Shown: positions 24,501 through 34,493 of the stretch, in pieces
Numbering within the stretch: the stretch's first letter is position 1
Layout of the letters: every line of letters begins with the position of its first letter
NCBI GenBank assembly: GCA_030533445.1
Contig: CM060064.1
Location: 44,114,787-44,178,786 of the forward strand
From: Cyprinodon diabolis
Taxonomy: Eukaryota > Chordata > Actinopteri > Cyprinodontiformes > Cyprinodontidae
Direction of reading: 5' to 3'
DNA: 64,000 nucleotides
Notes under the pieces: generated by a model
Told to the model about the DNA's origin: nothing
Databases searched by the model: none
Seen by the model: only the letters and a program-made list of their open reading frames with translations
Made by a program: the position numbers and the translations under genes

Positions 24501-27500
24501 CAGTCTAACTTTTTTTAATTTAGTTTGTGTTTAAACAGTGTGGCAACTAAGAGAACGTCTATTTATTTATTCAGTTTAATTCAAAGCAATGCTGTTGTGT
24601 TTAGATAATTAAATCCCTACTGCAGAGATCTCATTTAGACAGCATGAGTCGTTTTATGGCTTTGCTCGAGTTATTGGGCGTAAACCAAAGGTTGATCAAA
24701 TTAGGAATCTCATCTTTCCAAATCCACAAGGCGAAACAAAAAGCACAATTTTGTGCGTACAAAGTTGGCTCTTATTTGATTTAAGGATTATGAGGCAGAT
24801 CTTCAAAGATTGCAAACTGAGTGGGTAACAAAAAACTTCTATAATAATCGGGCAGGTTGCAGGTGGTCTGCAAAGATAAGACATGGAAACCAGTCCTGTT
24901 CGGTCCCATTTAAATTAGCAAACCGCCACAGTCTGAGGTGATGGGGATAATAATCTTTAAAACAAATAATGATAAATAGTATTAATATTATTTAAAGTGC
25001 ACTCTACTAGGGAATCAAAAGTTCAATACTCAGTTCCTGCATGCGGGTAAAAAACTTTTTATGGTATTGATACTAAAGACAAGTGTTATTTGCATATTTG
25101 TTTTACTATTCCTAATTTTAGATATCTGCATTATTTGAATAAATAAAGAATAAAACCTCTAAGTATTCTTAAACTGCAATGTATTATTTATTGTTCCTTT
25201 ATTTGCCCACTGCACTTACACTGTAGCATCCTCCAAGCCAGGATTTTTTTCCGATGTCAATAAAATATTTTTTATGCCACTTATCATTTTTATCTTTTTT
25301 TTATTTCCATGATTTTAAAAAACAGTATCAAGTAATATTTTATTCGCCCATATAGAATACTATACAGGCCAAGATATTTTTGTATCTTGAAAGCCCTACA
25401 TTCAGCATATAAGTATCTAAAAGCAATAGAAAGAAAAGGGAAAAAAGATCCAAATATTAAAACATTTAAAAAGTAAAGTTTAAGTTGGTACACAGACTGT
25501 AAAACAAGCTGAAAGAATAACGAAAATTATTGAATTCATTAAATAAATAACAGTGAACGTATTAGTTTTAGGTATAGATAATGATCCATTGATCATTCCT
25601 TGTTGACCGGATTTTTCCTTTAAGCGCTAACATCTGTGCTGATCTAATTGTCAATCAGCAGAAACCGGGCCTCCCTGTCAGAGTACAATAGGGCTCGGGT
25701 TCCGCGTTGCATTGTGGGACGTGGCGGTCATATTGACGGCTACGCGAACGTAAACATAGCTCTGATACAACGTTGTTGTTGAACGAAGAGACGTAGAAGT
25801 AGAGAGAAAAAAAGATGTTAAAATCGCGAAAAGGATCTGGAATTTACTGGGATACATTAAATAGAGAAGCTACGGTATGTTGACAAAATCAGCATTATTA
25901 ATAATTTGGATCCATATGAAGTTCCAAACAATGAGTGGAGCAGCGATGAGTGAGCGCCTAGACTTCAAAACAGTTCCGAAGCTACAAGTCCTTGGAGTCT
26001 CATGTGCAGTTCTTGCATGGATGGGTTCAGGAACTGCAGATCATAAAGCCAGCAAACAGTGCGAACACAGTAATCCGTACAAAGGTAAGCTGTGCTCAGA
26101 CAGGCTCTGGAACCTGCTAGTTTAGTAACTGCTAACCGCTAGTGCTAACAACCACACACGCATGTAATGTACTTTTCACTACCTATGTGTTTCAAAGGTG
26201 TAGTTAGTAACGTTAACTGCCAACCCTCCCTAAACCCTCCGGGTTTCTCACGTATTTGAGCCTTTTCCCGCTTTTTATTATTTTCCCGTAAAAGATCCCA
26301 ACCTTGAAGGAAAGAAACAATGTAGGCTATAAAATAAAACCGTGCATCTTTAACTTACCAGAATGAAAATGCAGGGAACACACTCTCAATGACATCGGGA
26401 TATTGTGGAAAGTTATGTTCGGTCGTCTTACAGCCGCGATCCAAGCTAGCCGACGACTCTTTATCTCTGACGCTTAGTCTCCGTGGTTACGCCTCCAGGC
26501 AGGAAAGCGGTGGAAAGTTAACCCATTTTCTATGTTTTTCCCATGGCGATCATGTGTTGCGTTGTTACAGCCCACAGTACAGCAACGGTTTACCATGGTT
26601 GAAATCAAGTTAAGGTGAAATTAATCAAATTAAAACACGGCTGAGAGGGAGTACAGTACGCGGTAATCATAGGCAGTAGTCTGAGCAGCGGTAAAGGAGG
26701 CCATCAACATGGAGGACAAGCAAAGTAATTACGTCATAGCGCCCAAGCCCTATTCATTCTGATCCTGCTGAATCCAATCAGAATTTGCCAACTTGAATGA
26801 TGCATTTTTAGTCCGACCAACCGTTCATTCCAAATACTTATGGTGTTCCAAAAAAAAAAAAAAAGAAAATTAAAAACAATCCACTGGACTTTGTTTTCCT
26901 AGTTTTCAGATTACTCAATAAACCTAGGTAACTCTATAAAACCTCGAACTCAACGCTATTCCTGACATTTTGAATTGAAAAACTTCCTGGATGGGAAGCA
27001 AAATGTCTTCAAGCTTGGAAACAAAGTCTAGTGGTTGGTTTTTAATTTTCTTTTTTTGGAATGACTCTGACCTGGATGACCGACAATCTTCACCAACTTA
27101 TGGTGGAAACATAGGAGGTAAATTGTTGTTCAATTTGAGGAAGTTGGTTCTGAAAAGTCCTTAAAAGTGCTTGAATTTGATGTCAACTGAGGTTTGTGAA
27201 TTCTCTGCTACTAAATGATATGTTGTTTGTTTTATACAAAGAAATGCTGTTTTTGTTTTTTTACACAATATCATATAGATGTCTGAAATGGTGAAATATA
27301 TTTGTTTTTATGGAGACTGCCACTCATTAAGCCCCTTGAGGGTTTTTCGGCAGTTGTCCATCACATTTTCTTTTTTAGTGAAACATTATTCTATTTTTAT
27401 GTTTTTGTTGTGAAAATAAAATAAATAAAAAATGAATAAATAAAATAAATGATCAGTCAGGTTCTGGATGCCAGCTTTAACCCTAAACTTGATTGTATTT

Positions 27501-28192
27501 TGTGCAACAGGAGAGCAGCTGCAGATCAATCAACCGAACGTGTATGACTGCGACGTCCCTGAGTCCTTTGCGTCCTTGGTGCCTGCTCTGGCTGCAGTCT
27601 GCAACAAAAACCTTCCACCCGCTCAGAGTTTTTCACCCGTGAAAACTGCATCCAACCGCAGCATGACTCTGACCTCAAAAGGCGGCACCAACTTCATCAG
27701 CTTCGCCAAAGGAGCAAAGTTTGACGACGGTGATAATCGGTTTCCATCGGCTGCATCCGTTTAAAGAAGTTTGGATGGTTGTGTTTGAACTTGTCTCTCT
27801 CTGCCCCATCAGACCTCTACCACTCCTGGGTGGCGCCTGCCCTCAGATCCGACCTCCTGGTTCAATTCTGGGTCCGCTCCACAGGGATCCTCCCCTCGAA
27901 CTGCTCGCTGGGCTGGAAGGTCCTGGACATCAAACTCATCAACCCGGGGCAGACGTTCCCTTTCAAGGCCACCCAGGACCACTCTAAGTGGGCCGTCAGC
28001 CCGAAGGCAGCGTCGGGCGGGGAACAGGGAGGAGGGGGAGGCTGGGTGTGCGTGGGAGACATAAACAGGAATGAGGCAGAGGAGCGGCGGGGAGGGGGGA
28101 CGGTGTGTCTTCAGGATCCGGTGGTGTGGAAGGCGTACCGGAGTGCAGCGCTGCAGTGTGAGGCCTGCGGAGGGGGAACGGTCCAGTGTTGA
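15513..28192 (+). CDS. dnase2: Deoxyribonuclease II, lysosomal
   Basis: Acid endonuclease that degrades DNA from engulfed cells in lysosomes without needing divalent metal. Coding exons: 15513-15610, 15740-15911, 21778-21880, 22399-22563, 27511-27729 and 27813-28192. All have GT/AG borders and continuous phase, giving 378 aa (recalled human protein about 360 aa). Residues 1-19 are a hydrophobic signal peptide, followed by ISCYNDQGEAVDWFYLYKLP, typical of the mature N-terminus. Active-site histidines are present: RGHTKG (His122), FWLVHS (His139) and DHSKW (His309). NCS near residue 282 is a potential N-glycosylation site, and a CVGD-NRN motif follows near the C-terminus. The first exon follows a polypyrimidine-AG, so a leader intron is likely. 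Introns 2 (5.9 kb) and 4 (4.9 kb) are swollen with transposons. DNASE2 rather than DNASE2B is the likelier paralogue but is not proven. Confidence 0.93.
17430..17500. repeat. Fish interspersed-repeat fragment in dnase2 intron 2
   Basis: Contains TTTATTTGTATAGCAC and CAAAGTGCTTTACAT, a widespread fish repeat signature usually found at the ends of retroelements. It is flanked by A-rich sequence. The boundaries are approximate. Confidence 0.55.
17590..17960 (-). pseudogene. Penelope-like element fragment (GIY-YIG C-terminal tail)
   Basis: On the minus strand, 17950-17700 reads a decayed tail resembling the DKEHLWFERGVKEAIY segment that follows the GIY-YIG nuclease of Penelope-like retroelements, then a GGGLRFPLSKT-like stretch, with stops. 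A related plus-strand fragment lies at 20070-20250. Nearby ATCCAGGAAGCTTTTTC sequence (about 17596) is a frequent companion of these elements in fish. Confidence 0.55.
20070..20250 (+). pseudogene. Penelope-like element fragment, opposite orientation
   Basis: Plus-strand frame with SNRGG followed by SKTYNAAIESVPFRYSRYP, the same C-terminal region as the minus-strand fragment at 17590-17960. The two decayed copies lie in inverted orientation about 2.1 kb apart inside dnase2 intron 2. No complete reverse transcriptase is present. Confidence 0.55.
22841..23277. mobile_element. TG...CA element in dnase2 intron 4 (LTR-like)
   Basis: 437 bp beginning TGTCAGGG and ending CGTGACA, with a perfect 5-bp duplication CAATT (22836-22840 and 23278-23282). 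Same end structure (TGTCA/TGACA, 5-bp duplication) as 10404-11309. No coding content; it may be a solo LTR. Confidence 0.65.
23518..23567. repeat. Near-perfect 23-bp inverted repeat (hairpin)
   Basis: Arms 23518-23540 and 23545-23567 pair at 22 of 23 positions around a TTTT loop. The arm contains GGAATTCTATTTAGGCTT. It abuts the 3' end of the minus-strand SINE at 23575. It could be part of a transposon end or a stable RNA hairpin in the intron. Confidence 0.85.
23575..23765 (-). mobile_element. tRNA-derived SINE
   Basis: On the minus strand it begins near 23757 with GGCTGCTCAGTGGAGCAG (A-box-like) and continues to GTTCCGGGTTCTATTCTGGG (B-box-like), the usual internal RNA polymerase III promoter arrangement of fish SINEs. 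The B box is slightly degenerate. It sits in dnase2 intron 4, antisense to the gene. Confidence 0.65.
24070..24300. promoter_or_regulatory. CpG-rich patch with two RFX X-box-like sites
   Basis: A GC/CpG-rich island within an AT-rich intron. It contains GTTGCTATGGCAG at 24153-24165 and GTAACCATAGAGAT at 24197-24210, both resembling RFX factor X-box half or full sites (GTTRCCATRGYAAC type). No exon with good splice sites is visible. It may be an intronic enhancer, a cryptic promoter or part of an unrecognised repeat. Confidence 0.35.
25689..26752 (+). mobile_element. DNA transposon derivative with YqaJ/SWIM-type gene fragment
   Basis: About 1.06 kb with inverted ends TAGGGCTCGGG and CCCAAGCCCTA. 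A promoter-like GC-rich leader is followed by a short first exon (ATG at 25815, ending in ACG before GTATGT at 25875). Downstream, in shifting frames, are NNLDPYEVPNNEW-like and FLHGWVQELQ-like segments. These resemble the N-terminal part of transposon-associated YqaJ/SWIM-domain proteins of fish. Internal stops show it is inactive. No target duplication was recognised. It lies in dnase2 intron 4. Confidence 0.5.
26850..27080. repeat. Degenerate interspersed repeat, possibly Penelope-type end
   Basis: Inverted sequence words surround the segment: AAAAATTAAAA-type and CACTGGACTTTGTTTTC near 26880, against AACAAAGTCTAGTGG near 27020. It contains GATGGGAAGCAAAATG, similar to the sequence at 17590. 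Boundaries and family are uncertain. Confidence 0.35.
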
Positions 28193-28474
28193 CTCCCTGC
28201 AGGACGCAGGAAAGTCGACTGAGCTCCTGAAGGGGGGGTGAGGAGGGTGAGGTTAGGAGTCTATTTTAACAAAATTTCTAACTAAACACTCATCGTCCAG
28301 TCCTGTTTGGGCCGGATTTAGAGAGTGTGCAGTGCAAGTGGACAGATATTTTTCCCTGGTGGTAACTAGAGCATCTGACAGTCACAACAGGAAGAAAGCA
28401 GCAACATGAAAAGTCAGTGTTCCTCTGCCTGTTTCTGAAAAATCATGTATGTTGATCAAAGTTTTTTCACTGTC

Positions 28475-28480
28475 AATAAA
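28475..28480 (+). promoter_or_regulatory. Candidate poly(A) signal of dnase2
   Basis: AATAAA 282 bases after the dnase2 stop, the first canonical hexamer downstream, implying a 3' UTR of roughly 300 bases. Confidence 0.65.
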
Positions 28481-29507
28481 AGGTAAGAGCGTAAGAAATA
28501 ATTATATATTCAGATGGAAATACATGGAGGGTTGTTACCCGGGTGATAAGACAACTCAGCGCTCTGGTCTTTAAACCATAAACTGGCTCAGCAAACAGCA
28601 GAAAAAGTTTGTTGTGCTTTTAATCACATTATCTGCTTTTATTTCCTGCTGAAATTTGTTTTTATACATTAAAGCCACACAGTAACTTAAAATCCAAATA
28701 TTAGTGTGATCTTTTTCTTTTAATAATGTCCAAAAAATAATTAACAAAGGCTGAAACGGCAATACAAAATAGCTTGAATAATAACTAACATTCATTTGGG
28801 CCCAACTCAACTGAGGTCAACTGAACAACAACTAAGGCAAACAAAAACTGACCTACTGATAAAAAACAGAGGCTGCTTAAATAGGGGTGGAATAACCTAA
28901 ACTTGCCACATGAGGGAGGCACAATATAACATAGAAACAACAAATTTTAAAAATCCATACAAAACTAAAACCTATTAAACACAAAACTACTTTTTAACTT
29001 AGCGCAAATAATAAGTGAATATTACGGTGACAAAATAGCTAAGGTCAATTTAAACAAAATTCCCCCCTCAGTTCTTTGGGAAAGTGGTACGTTCCTGGTT
29101 TCCACCTCCAGCTGCTCTCACTAGATAACTAGTGTGAGTTAAACCTTTCAGACATATTAACTAAAGTGTGCACCCATTAGAAAAATATACATCTAAATGG
29201 AATAAAGTAAATCTGGAACTAAATACGAACTATGAAACTATACAAATATTTTGAGGTGGAGGTAGAAGGATCCACCACAATTGGCTTCATTTGAGATATA
29301 TCAATATTCAGCACTCTGCGTACCGAAGCTCACGGCGGGCTGCTCTTTTCAAGATCTTGTCTTCCGTTGCTGAAGGAGTCATGTGACCCAGAGCGCAACT
29401 TTCAAGTTGAATGTTTAAGATGTGTCTCTGTTCCTGCATACCTAATTAGGGCTCCTCCTCTGCAATCAAGTGCTGCAGAGGCCTGTTAATCACCCATTCT
29501 GTTGTGT
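28481..29507. other. Intergenic, nothing recognised
   Basis: AT-rich sequence between dnase2 and a hAT element, with no credible gene. Confidence 0.55.
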
Positions 29508-29515
29508 GATGCAAC

Positions 29516-30302
29516 CAGAGGTGGAAAGAGTACTAAGAAATTGTAACTGAGTAAAAGTATCTTTACTTTGCCTAAATTCTACTCAGAGTAAAAGTAAAAT
29601 TACCCATCTCAAAATTTACTCAAGTAAAAGTAGAAAATTACTTCATTTAAAGTGTAATTTGAGTAAAAGTTACTTAGTTACTTTGAGTTATTTAATGCAA
29701 AAAAAGGATGAGTCATGAATCGAATTGAGCAAAAGGTGTTTTAATCGATTTCAAGGCGTATTTCAGTGACATCCACACTTGCAAAAGATCAGCTGGGCTA
29801 AGGAACATACTTCCTCACAGCACAAGGACAGTCACAACCTGTACCATAAAGTGCAAACTATTCTCAATCCTACTGTCCAACAGACAACACCGTGATAACT
29901 AACTTACCGCCACATTTTTACGTAAATTTGGATGTTGATGTTTTAAAAGCCGAAAGCTCCGTTTTGCTGGGCAGGCACATGTTGCACTGCATTATCACAT
30001 TGTTCCCTTTTGTGCATTTGAAAACAAATGATCCTTCCAAATATGGCCGAGGGTTTTTCTGGCTTTCGTCTCCAGAATATGTTTCCTCTTCAGGCCTTTC
30101 CTCATCCATACTCCCTAAATTGTGATTAGCAACTGCCATCTTCCAAAGCGCAGCACTGGATTATGAGACAATACAAAGGGTAAATGCAAGGCAGGGCCAC
30201 ATTTAATTTTTTCACCATCAGTATTTTTTATTTTGTTTTACTCAGTTACGTGAGGGGGTTTTAAAGGTAGCAAAGTATGTAATTCATTACTTTCCACCCC
30301 TG
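29516..30302 (-). mobile_element. hAT transposon derivative with zinc-finger N-terminal fragment
   Basis: 787 bp with ends CAGAGGTGGAAAG and CTTTCCACCCCTG and a perfect 8-bp duplication GATGCAAC (29508-29515 and 30303-30310). On the minus strand, 30139-29918 encodes a 73-aa frame including YLEGSFVFKCTKGNN and MQCNMC, matching the start of a BED-like C2 zinc finger of fish hAT transposases. The catalytic domain is missing, so this is a non-autonomous deletion derivative. Confidence 0.85.
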
Positions 30303-30310
30303 GATGCAAC

Positions 30311-31984
30311 AAGGTGATTCTTTAAACAACCTAAGCTGATCGGACACATTTCTGCTTCTCAGATGCAGGATTTAATCTAGAAGCCTGAATAAAGCCTTGA
30401 ATTTACAGCAACCTCGTAACTTCTCAATAATTTTCAGATGAATTGAACCCAGTAGAACTGAAGATGGAGGGTAGAATAGAAATGTACTGTAATGTTTCAC
30501 AGTTGGGTAAATCAGGTATGCAGGAAAACCTTCAGGAATTACAGTAAAAGAAGTCCAGATGCTTTTAATTGAATTGTTTTAAGCCATTCAAGCATTTAAT
30601 TTAAACACTGTAGAATAAAAAGGCCTCCTCTGTTGGGTAGTTTAGATTCCCTGTAGCCTTAAATAATTTACATCACCGATAAACTACAGTAAGAGTTGTT
30701 TATATTTCCTTACCTTGTCTCCGTAATCTGTAACTCTTAAAGTGCTTTGAGTTGGCAGAAGTTATTTATTATTCAAACATTACACTCAACAGCAGCAAAC
30801 ACGTTTATAATCCAGTTCCTCCCACATTTTTTCCTTTATTTTACTACAACAGGCAGGAGTGAGACCCTGCAAAGCACCAAAAAGAATGTGCACAAGATGC
30901 ACGCTGATATTATTCTGAATGTTTACATGAAAAGGTTCCTGATTTGAATGCATTTAATGAAAGAAGTAAATATGCAGGGAATTTGGTGAACTAATTCCTT
31001 ACATCAGAAATGCTGCTCAAATTGACAATAAGATTCGATTCACAAGGACAGAAGAACATTGAGCGGGAATATGGAGTAAATCTTGTTACAATATTTTTAC
31101 ATTACAACTTTTTCTTTTGTAAATGGAAATATAAAATTAAATAAAAAAAAATGTCATTCCGAAAATCAAAGTTTGAAAAATATTTTAATCAAGAAGGGTT
31201 TTGAGAGCAACTTGGCTTATTTCTCAGATTTGATTTTTTTCATTTTAGTATTTTTTTGTTTATTTTCAAATCCTTTTTTTTTTTCAGATTTAATGTTTTT
31301 GTTTTTAAGATTAAATGTAACTAATTGTGTTCTTTTCAAATTGCATTTTAAAGGTCAAATTGTCTTCACTTCTTTCCTCATTAGTGAGGAGTGAAGACGC
31401 ATTTCTATTGGTCTGCTGGTAAAACTAGATGTAAAAAAAATTTAAAAATATAAAATCTGTACAAAATAAAATCTAACAAAAGTAAAGTGTAAAAATATAG
31501 AATCTATGATTTTTTCGGGGGGAAAAACTTTTTTTGAAGTTTAATTTCTGGATTTCATTGAGGTCATTGCTTACAGAGACAGATTCATTTTATGCTTTCA
31601 GAAAAACAGAAGTGTGTTTTATTCTGATCTTTGGACTTCAGTCAAATGGAGCAGTATGCAGGAGGACAAAGTTGTAAAATCGGACTTAAAGCTGTGGAGT
31701 TCTGGAGAAAAAATGTGGTTTTAAAAGGGAACAAAAGCCCTACAGGTGCCTCTTTATAAATAAAAATGTGATCATTCAAGTGTTTTTCCACAGCTGCTGA
31801 AACTAAAGGGACTCTCCAGAAAAGATGAGGCAGATTTTCATGCATGCAGAGCTGTTCTCTGGAGGCGGGGCATAATTCTGCTTCTTAAAAAGATGTGGAT
31901 TCTTTCTTTATTTTTTTTATTTTGTTCAGGTTTAATGATTTACCTCTGTAAAACTGCTTTATTATAATAATAAAAATAATATAA
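30311..31984. other. Intergenic, nothing recognised
   Basis: Long AT-rich stretch with T-runs and short frames only. No exon or transposon end is convincing. Confidence 0.55.
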
Positions 31985-33121
31985 TGGAACTTTATTGATC
32001 TCACATTGGAGAAATTTACCCCTGCATTTAACCCATCCCCTTGGGGAGCAGTGGGCTGCCATTATTCGGCGCCCGGGGAGCAGTGTGGGGTTAAAGGAAT
32101 AGTACACTCAAAACATGATTAGCCTTCATTTTCTACTCACCCCCATGCTGAACAACACTCTGGAGTACTTTTTTGATATCTCAAATGCATCTGGAGATCT
32201 GGGAGGCTTCTTGCTGTCTGCTGACATTCAAATAATGGAGGTCTATGGTGCCCGAGGCAGAAAGGTCCATAAAAGTCCACAAAAAACGTGTCAATATTCC
32301 TCCATACTGCTCGTCCAATGTATTCCAAGTGTCCTGAGTGGGTAGCTTCCATAATTTACTCGAAACGAAGTCATTTAGAATGTTTTTAGAGCATAAACAG
32401 TAGTGTATAGGATTTCCTAAAAGCGCGCGCCTGCGAGTTCACGAGCCTACGGAAACTGCGTCAGACCAAGCCAGATGAAAGTGCGCATTCAGCGTCTGCT
32501 CTTGATAATGCAAGCGTAGAAGAAGAAATTTGCTGTTTACCTGTGCAAAGAAAGAAACAACGAAAGAAAAATGTCTGAGGACTTCAGTGTTGAGGAAGAG
32601 CAGTTCTTTGCCGAGCTGAATGCGCACTTTCATCTGGTTTGGTCTGCCGTGGTTTCCGTAGGCTCGTGAACTCGCAGGCGTGCGCTTTTAGGAAATCCTA
32701 TACACTACTGTTTATGCTCTAAAAACATTCTAAAGGACTTCGTTTCGAGTAAATTATGGAAGCTACCCACTCAGGACACTTGGAATACATTGGACGAGCA
32801 GTATGGAGGAATATTGACACGTTTTTTGTTGACTTTTATGGACCTTTCTGCCTCAGGCACCATAGACCTCCATTATTTGAATGTCAGCAGACAGTAAGAA
32901 GCCTCCCAGATCTCCAGATGCATTTGAGATGTCAAAAAAGTACTCCAGAGTGTTGTTCAGCATGGGGGTGAGTAGAAAATGAAGGCTAATCATGTTTTGG
33001 GTGTACTATTCCTTTAAGGGTCTTGCTCAGGGACCCAGAGTGGCAGTCTGTGGGAGTGGGGCTCAAACGCAGAACCTCAGGATTCCAAGCTCTATGCCCT
33101 ATCCACTAGACCGCCATCCTC
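31985..33121 (-). mobile_element. tRNA-derived SINE interrupted by a palindromic element
   Basis: The two halves, 31985-32094 and 33014-33121, together match the intact copy at 44845-45050. Shared words include GGGAGCAGTGGGCTGC, GACCCAGAGTGGCAGTC and AACCTCAGGATTC, and a tRNA-like head lies at the right end (minus strand). The interruption is the TTAA-flanked palindrome 32095-33013. Confidence 0.7.
32095..33013. mobile_element. 919-bp near-palindromic TTAA-target element (foldback)
   Basis: The ends AGGAATAGTACAC and GTGTACTATTCCT are exact complements and are flanked by TTAA (32091-32094 and 33014-33017). The two arms (about 32095-32530 and 32580-33013) are reverse complements with few mismatches, so the whole element can fold into one long hairpin centred near 32555. 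A TTAA duplication suits Kolobok- or piggyBac-type transposition. A similar 71-codon open frame occurs on both strands at 32137-32352 and 32756-32971 only because of the palindrome. Confidence 0.88.
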
Positions 33122-33125
33122 CAAC

Positions 33126-34490
33126 CCCAGGCCAACGCTGATATTTCTGACAAAGATGCTGACTGTTGTTAATTTGACAAAAAAAAAAATATTTAAAAAA
33201 ATGCATAAATAACACCCAAAAGCGGGAAAATCCTTATAAAAGTAAGTTTATTTCCACAAAATAGGACATCTGACATGTAGTGCTTAAATAAGTTTGATGT
33301 GAAACTGATCAGCACTGCAGGAGGCTGGATTTCCTCCTCCTGTGCCTTATGAATACATTCCCATGTGAAAGGCGAGCACCGAGCAGAAAAAAGGCACTAA
33401 AACAGTTCTTAGCAACAGCATCACACTCCAACATGTCATCTAGTATAATCCCAGAATCCTCTCCCTGGCCCCCACGGCACTTCCTGGCCCTCAGCCAATC
33501 AGAGGCCACGAGGAAGAGCTGCCGGGCCACCAGGGGTCACCGGACTGGATTCAAAGCAGCTCAGGTTTTCACTGTGCAGTTAGCGAGTTTGTAGAAAACT
33601 CTCAGGAAACGTCCAGAGAAGCTACCAAGCCATCCAGATAAAACCAACAGAATCAGAGGAGAACCAACCTGGAACACCTTTATGCTTAAACATGCCAGTG
33701 AATTTTGTTTCTGTAATTTATTTTTAAGTTTAAAACTGAGAAACCGAAGCAAAGCAAGACGTTTTTTAAAGTGCTTGAAGTGGCTTTAAAGCTGCAATAA
33801 CTTTTTGTTTTATTAGAATTTGGAGACATTTGAAGTTCATTTTTGTACTGTACTAATTCATCCATCTGCTTCATACAAGACTATGCAAAAGTTTAAATCT
33901 TATTTTTTTCTTCCAAGCAGCCAGATCTCACAGGAATATTTTAATAAATCCAACATATTAGATAAAGCTCAGAGGCTCCCTGTTCCCTGCAGATTCAGCT
34001 GGAAATAGATTTGCTCAGGCGACTCAGGGAGCATCATTAAAAGGAATCCATGATCAGTTGGAACAATATATATTACTTGAAAAATATTTTGTTATGTAAA
34101 CACATTAAATTAAAAATACTCTAATCAGTCTAACTTTAATAAATCCAAATAAAATATTGTCACAAGGACGTTGTCATGTTCTTTATGCTGCAAAGCATTC
34201 TGGGTATATGACATATGCTAGGTGTTGTAGCGCTAGCTCCATGCAGCTAAAACAACAAAAAGTGACATTAAACTTTTTCAGTTTGAACTTGAGTGCTTTA
34301 AAATTGTAGAAATCACAAGAGGTGATGAAGATGAGTAGAAACAAACAGAGGAAGCTAGGGTTTGTGAAGTTGCTGCTAGGAAATGCTAACCCAGATGTAG
34401 AGCTATGCTACAAAGAGCTCCAGTTTCTGTCTGAAGCTACTTAGGATTAGCATCATGATCAAAATATCTCTTTAGATGTATTAGAATGAT
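33126..34490. other. Intergenic, nothing recognised
   Basis: No credible gene. GC-richer sequence at 33430-33600 has overlapping frames on both strands without splice signals or similarity. Confidence 0.5.
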
Positions 34491-34493
34491 GTT

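Noticed and set aside
32137..32971. The same 71-codon open frame (MEATHSGHLEY...) on opposite strands
   Set aside because: It is a consequence of the near-perfect palindrome. Nothing suggests coding selection, and it lies inside a mobile element.
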